NCBI GenBank assembly: GCA_025362255.1
Contig: JANYGY010000232.1
Span: 1-13,595 of the forward strand
Direction: 5' to 3'
DNA: 13,595 bases
Source: Planctomycetales bacterium
GTDB taxonomy: Bacteria > Planctomycetota > UBA11346
The translations under genes and the position numbers were made by a program. The notes beneath the pieces were generated by a model. That model had not been told where the DNA came from. It saw nothing but the letters and a program-made list of their open reading frames with translations, and did not search any database. How positions within the stretch are numbered: the first letter of the stretch is position 1; the number at the start of each line of letters is the position of its first letter. Below, piece after piece: positions 12,964 to 13,595 of the stretch.

Positions 12964-13188
12964 TCGGAATGTCGCACAAACAATACCGTCAAAGGTGGAC
13001 GTTGGGCACTACTGTAGAAATCCGAGAACCTCACCGCGAATCAGCGCGAGCACCTCACGGACATCACTCTTCGCAATGCGACTCTGGTGGAAGCCAACCG
13101 ATTCCACCAGATTTTCATCACTATGTCTTATCCCATCGCCGGCACGTTGGACCTCGGACTTGCTCGTTATACCTCGGTTAGGCACTGA
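12964..13188 (+). pseudogene. Remnant of an ISL3-family transposase (C-terminal fragment)
   Basis: In one plus-strand frame the sequence reads NTVKGGRWALL, a TAG stop at 13015-13017, then KSENLTANQREHLTDITLRN and ATLVEANRFHQIF, ending at a TGA at 13186. This follows the known ISL3/IS204-type transposase pattern of VKGxRWALLKNPxNLTxxQ, then L..I...N..L.EAY and a final IF. No start codon, DDE catalytic residues or remaining transposase are present, and the internal stop confirms decay. Similarity is convincing only over about 12988-13110; the left and right ends of the fragment are uncertain. I made this match from memory of the family, not from a search. Confidence 0.62.
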
Positions 13189-13305
13189 TCTTGACCGAGA
13201 GGCATATATAATGAGTCTCGCGTGCCTATCACCTGATGCATCGCGCTGACCGACGACTTCCGTCATGCGACCACAAAGAGCGGCAAAACCTGAAAAAGCT
13301 GCCAC

Positions 13306-13595
13306 ATGACATTATTAAAATTTATTTTATTTGGCCTATTGGCCTTCGTGCTTCTCGCGGCGGGCTTCTTTGGCTATGTCGCCTTCCAAGTGGCCCACCC
13401 TGAAACCGGGATCCACGTCCCCCCGCTGCGCTTCATTCCGCAACATGCGACCGAATTTTCTTACATTAAGTCGCCATTTTTTGCCCAATATTATTTCAAA
13501 ATTTCAGAGAACGACTTCAACGAGTGGGTCACCTCGATGAAGTTCAGCAATGACGGCTACGAGCAAGCGGATGGCCGGTATGTGCAAGACCCCAC
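13306..13595 (+). CDS. Membrane-anchored or exported protein of unknown function, 3' end outside window
   Basis: Ninety-six codons are open from ATG 13306 to the window edge, with a TGA in frame just upstream (13291-13293), so this is the first possible ATG. Residues about 2-30 (LLKFILFGLLAFVLLAAGFF, then GYVAFQVAH) form a strongly hydrophobic segment after one lysine. This could be a signal anchor or an uncleaved signal peptide; I see no lipobox cysteine. The exported part begins HPETGIHVPPLRFIPQHATEF and continues with SYIKSPFFAQYYFKISENDF, aromatic-rich and consistent with a folded periplasmic domain. I do not recognise the family. No clear Shine-Dalgarno is present. The first codons are AT-rich compared with the neighbouring operon. 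The ISL3 remnant ends about 120 bp upstream, so this gene may sit at a former insertion boundary. Confidence 0.75.
   Translation, partial: MTLLKFILFGLLAFVLLAAGFFGYVAFQVAHPETGIHVPPLRFIPQHATEFSYIKSPFFAQYYFKISENDFNEWVTSMKFSNDGYEQADGRYVQDP

Larger units (their letters stand above)
12822..13305. other. Non-coding region with decayed insertion-sequence material
   Basis: No convincing intact gene lies in these 484 nt. The three-gene set ends without a recognisable hairpin and T-run. The middle holds a 12-bp direct repeat and a degraded transposase fragment, both listed separately. The last 110 nt before the next gene show nothing I can identify. Confidence 0.6.

Noticed and set aside
13009..13305. 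98-codon minus-strand frame as a possible small gene in the right-hand gap
   Set aside because: No motif or Shine-Dalgarno was seen, and the opposite strand matches an ISL3 transposase fragment.
1..13595. CRISPR array, tRNA/rRNA genes, phage genes or a defence system
   Set aside because: No regularly spaced repeats, tRNA cloverleaf, rRNA-like stretch or recognisable defence or phage proteins were seen on either strand.

Overview
The window looks like chromosomal DNA from a high-GC member of the PVC group, most likely a planctomycete or a close relative. The main reason is the gene at 5260-8139. It fuses an ECF sigma factor to an Ala-rich linker, a membrane helix and a very long C-terminal extension, an architecture I associate with these phyla. 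The mix of a GH42 glycosidase, two phytanoyl-CoA-dioxygenase-like proteins, an AraC regulator and acid-sugar enzymes also fits. This is inference from gene content, not a taxonomic search.

Layout, left to right. (1) 1-437, minus: a second, ordinary ECF sigma factor, cut by the window edge. (2) 522-3465, minus: a GH42 beta-galactosidase-like enzyme preceded by a PhyH-type Fe(II)/2-oxoglutarate oxygenase. (3) 3536-4321, plus: a divergent AraC-type regulator, followed by a second, distinct PhyH-type oxygenase at 4379-5263. (4) 5260-8139, minus: the sigma-TM-STN-like-HEAT fusion, whose stop codon overlaps that of the oxygenase. Its HEAT-encoding part is far more AT-rich than the rest of the window. 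(5) 8352-12821, plus: a tight three-gene set of SDR dehydrogenase, enolase-superfamily protein and D-lactate-dehydrogenase-type flavin/iron-sulfur oxidase. (6) 12822-13305: non-coding DNA holding a decayed ISL3-type transposase fragment. (7) 13306 to the end, plus: the start of a membrane-anchored protein of unknown function.

Working model. Block 2-3 is a small sugar-responsive locus: the AraC protein probably senses a glycan-derived signal and controls the glycosidase and the flanking oxygenases. Block 5 looks like an oxidative route for a sugar acid or deoxysugar acid (dehydrogenation, enolase-type chemistry, oxidation of a 2-hydroxyacid). The pathway substrate cannot be read from sequence, and the enolase-type protein lacks several classical catalytic residues. 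The sigma fusion could carry a periplasmic signal directly to RNA polymerase in one polypeptide.

No tRNA, rRNA, CRISPR array, intact mobile element or convincing intrinsic terminator was seen.
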